Position numbers and translations under genes: made by a program. Under the pieces are notes generated by a model. It worked only from the letters and a program-made list of their open reading frames with translations, was not told the DNA's origin and did not search any database. DNA of 64,000 nucleotides from Streptomyces sp. 846.5 (GTDB lineage: Bacteria > Actinomycetota > Actinomycetes > Streptomycetales > Streptomycetaceae), in NCBI RefSeq assembly GCF_004365705.1, contig NZ_SOBN01000002.1, positions 186,001 to 250,000 of the forward strand. Direction: 5' to 3'. Shown piece by piece: positions 63,319-64,000 of the stretch (the stretch's first letter is position 1; each line of letters starts with the position of its first letter).

Positions 63319-64000
63319 TTACGGACCGGTGGCGCTGCTCAACAGCAGGTCCAGCGCTCGCGCGCCGACGCCCGCTTCGACGACGGTGCGCCAGCCGCGG
63401 CACTCGCCGGGGCCCAGCGGGACGAGCTCCGGGTAGGCGTCGGCGGGCGCGTCCCTGGCCCCGAACGCGGGTTCCACGGCCAGCTGCCGCAGTCCTGGGT
63501 CGCCCCAGCCGCCCAGGTTCACCCACAGTCCCAGGTCGGGAAAGGAGCGCTCGGTGAGGTGCCAGGCCAGCCACTCCTGTCCATGCAGTACCGCGACCAC
63601 GGCCGGCAGCGGCGGCTCGAACCAGAGTTTCGCGGCCCGGCCGGCGGCCCCGCGCAGGCTGATCCCGGTGGTCGGTTCACCGCCGGGGCACAGCCAGTCC
63701 GGGCACCGCCGACCCGTGCCGCCGGACTCGGCCGCTCCGTTCCGGTAGGCGCTGTCGAGCCGCAGGCGCATCGGTGAGGAGGAGAGGATTCTGCTGTGCT
63801 CGTCCCCGGCCAGCAGCATGTGCTGGGCCCAGGCCCAGGGGAGCGGCCGGTCGCCGAGGTTGTCCAGCCAGTACTCCGCACGCAGGACGGGACCCCTGGC
63901 CACCAGCTCGCGCGCGAAGCGGTAGCCGCGGTGCGGCGGTGCCACCGAACCGCTGAGCGTGTCCGGTCCCGTCCGTGCCTGCCAGGGCAGCCGCCAGACG
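63319..64000 (-). CDS. Aldose 1-epimerase-like protein, C-terminal part
   Basis: The frame is open to the right edge of the window, so the N-terminus is missing. The visible 225 or so residues (GYRFARELVARGPVLRAEYW, DNLGDRPLPWAWAQHMLLAG, WVNLGGWGDPGLRQLAVEPA) resemble the galactose mutarotase-like beta-sandwich, with the family's typical P-WA-H and L.VEP elements. It should interconvert sugar anomers or recognise a sugar. It is the first visible gene of the galactonate operon and ends 104 bases before the lipoprotein gene. Confidence 0.7.
   Translation of the reverse strand, partial: VWRLPWQARTGPDTLSGSVAPPHRGYRFARELVARGPVLRAEYWLDNLGDRPLPWAWAQHMLLAGDEHSRILSSSPMRLRLDSAYRNGAAESGGTGRRCPDWLCPGGEPTTGISLRGAAGRAAKLWFEPPLPAVVAVLHGQEWLAWHLTERSFPDLGLWVNLGGWGDPGLRQLAVEPAFGARDAPADAYPELVPLGPGECRGWRTVVEAGVGARALDLLLSSATGP

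Noticed and set aside
1-64000. CRISPR arrays, tRNA, rRNA or a replication origin
   Set aside because: No regularly spaced repeats, tRNA-like cloverleafs, rRNA stretches or DnaA-box clusters were noticed by eye. No tRNA-scanning program was available.

Overview
The window is high-GC actinobacterial DNA, most likely from Streptomycetales (Streptomyces, Kitasatospora or Streptacidiphilus). The signs are strong third-position GC bias, an AfsR/SARP-type regulator, a mycothiol-enzyme-like DinB/maleylpyruvate isomerase protein, secreted glycoside hydrolase and lectin proteins with Streptomyces-type signal peptides, and a 73-residue protein family that I recall as typical of Streptomyces. Insertion sequences are dense and many genes are truncated, as in the arms of a linear Streptomyces chromosome. 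I see no rRNA, tRNA or CRISPR.

Layout. (1) 1-6914: hyfB/C/E/F/G-like operon for a membrane complex of the complex I / group 4 hydrogenase superfamily. The large subunit lacks the nickel-iron cysteines, so this looks like an Ehr (hydrogenase-related) complex and not a hydrogenase. An IS110-family element splits the large-subunit gene. Its non-coding end holds two short matches to its own junctions, in the order expected of a bridge RNA. (2) 6915-8000: decayed gene pieces, then a DUF1877 gene. (3) 8728-15916: a ChvE/MmsA/MmsB sugar importer facing a secreted GH27 alpha-galactosidase. The two units share a LacI-type operator sequence, so they probably form one galactoside regulon. (4) 16444-20183: a heterodimeric ABC exporter. 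(5) 20540-32546: nested insertion sequences (IS1182-like, two identical inverted IS701-like copies, IS3, IS630). Between them lie an AfsR/SARP regulator cut in two by the IS3 element, a secreted lectin-like protein and an anchored secreted protein. (6) 32597-42787: three regulators, each divergent from an oxidoreductase gene (LysR/SDR, XRE/aldehyde dehydrogenase followed by an Old Yellow Enzyme, SDR/XRE), with gene fragments between. (7) 42930-52033: DUF2252, alpha/beta hydrolase, IS1380, Lrp/AsnC regulator, amidohydrolase and EamA exporter. (8) 52242-56644: IS and gene debris around a bestrophin-like channel and a mycothiol-type enzyme. (9) 56678-64000: a complete-looking D-galactonate pathway on the minus strand (aldose epimerase, sugar-binding lipoprotein, ABC ATPase, permease, 2-keto-3-deoxy-6-phosphogalactonate aldolase, DgoD dehydratase, PfkB kinase).

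Together, regions 3 and 9 suggest use of galactose-containing polymers. Galactose is freed outside the cell by the alpha-galactosidase and imported by ChvE-MmsAB. An aldose or aldonate taken up by the second importer can be broken down through the De Ley-Doudoroff route. The strongest leads are the IS110 bridge RNA candidate, the cysteine-less large subunit and the shared operator.
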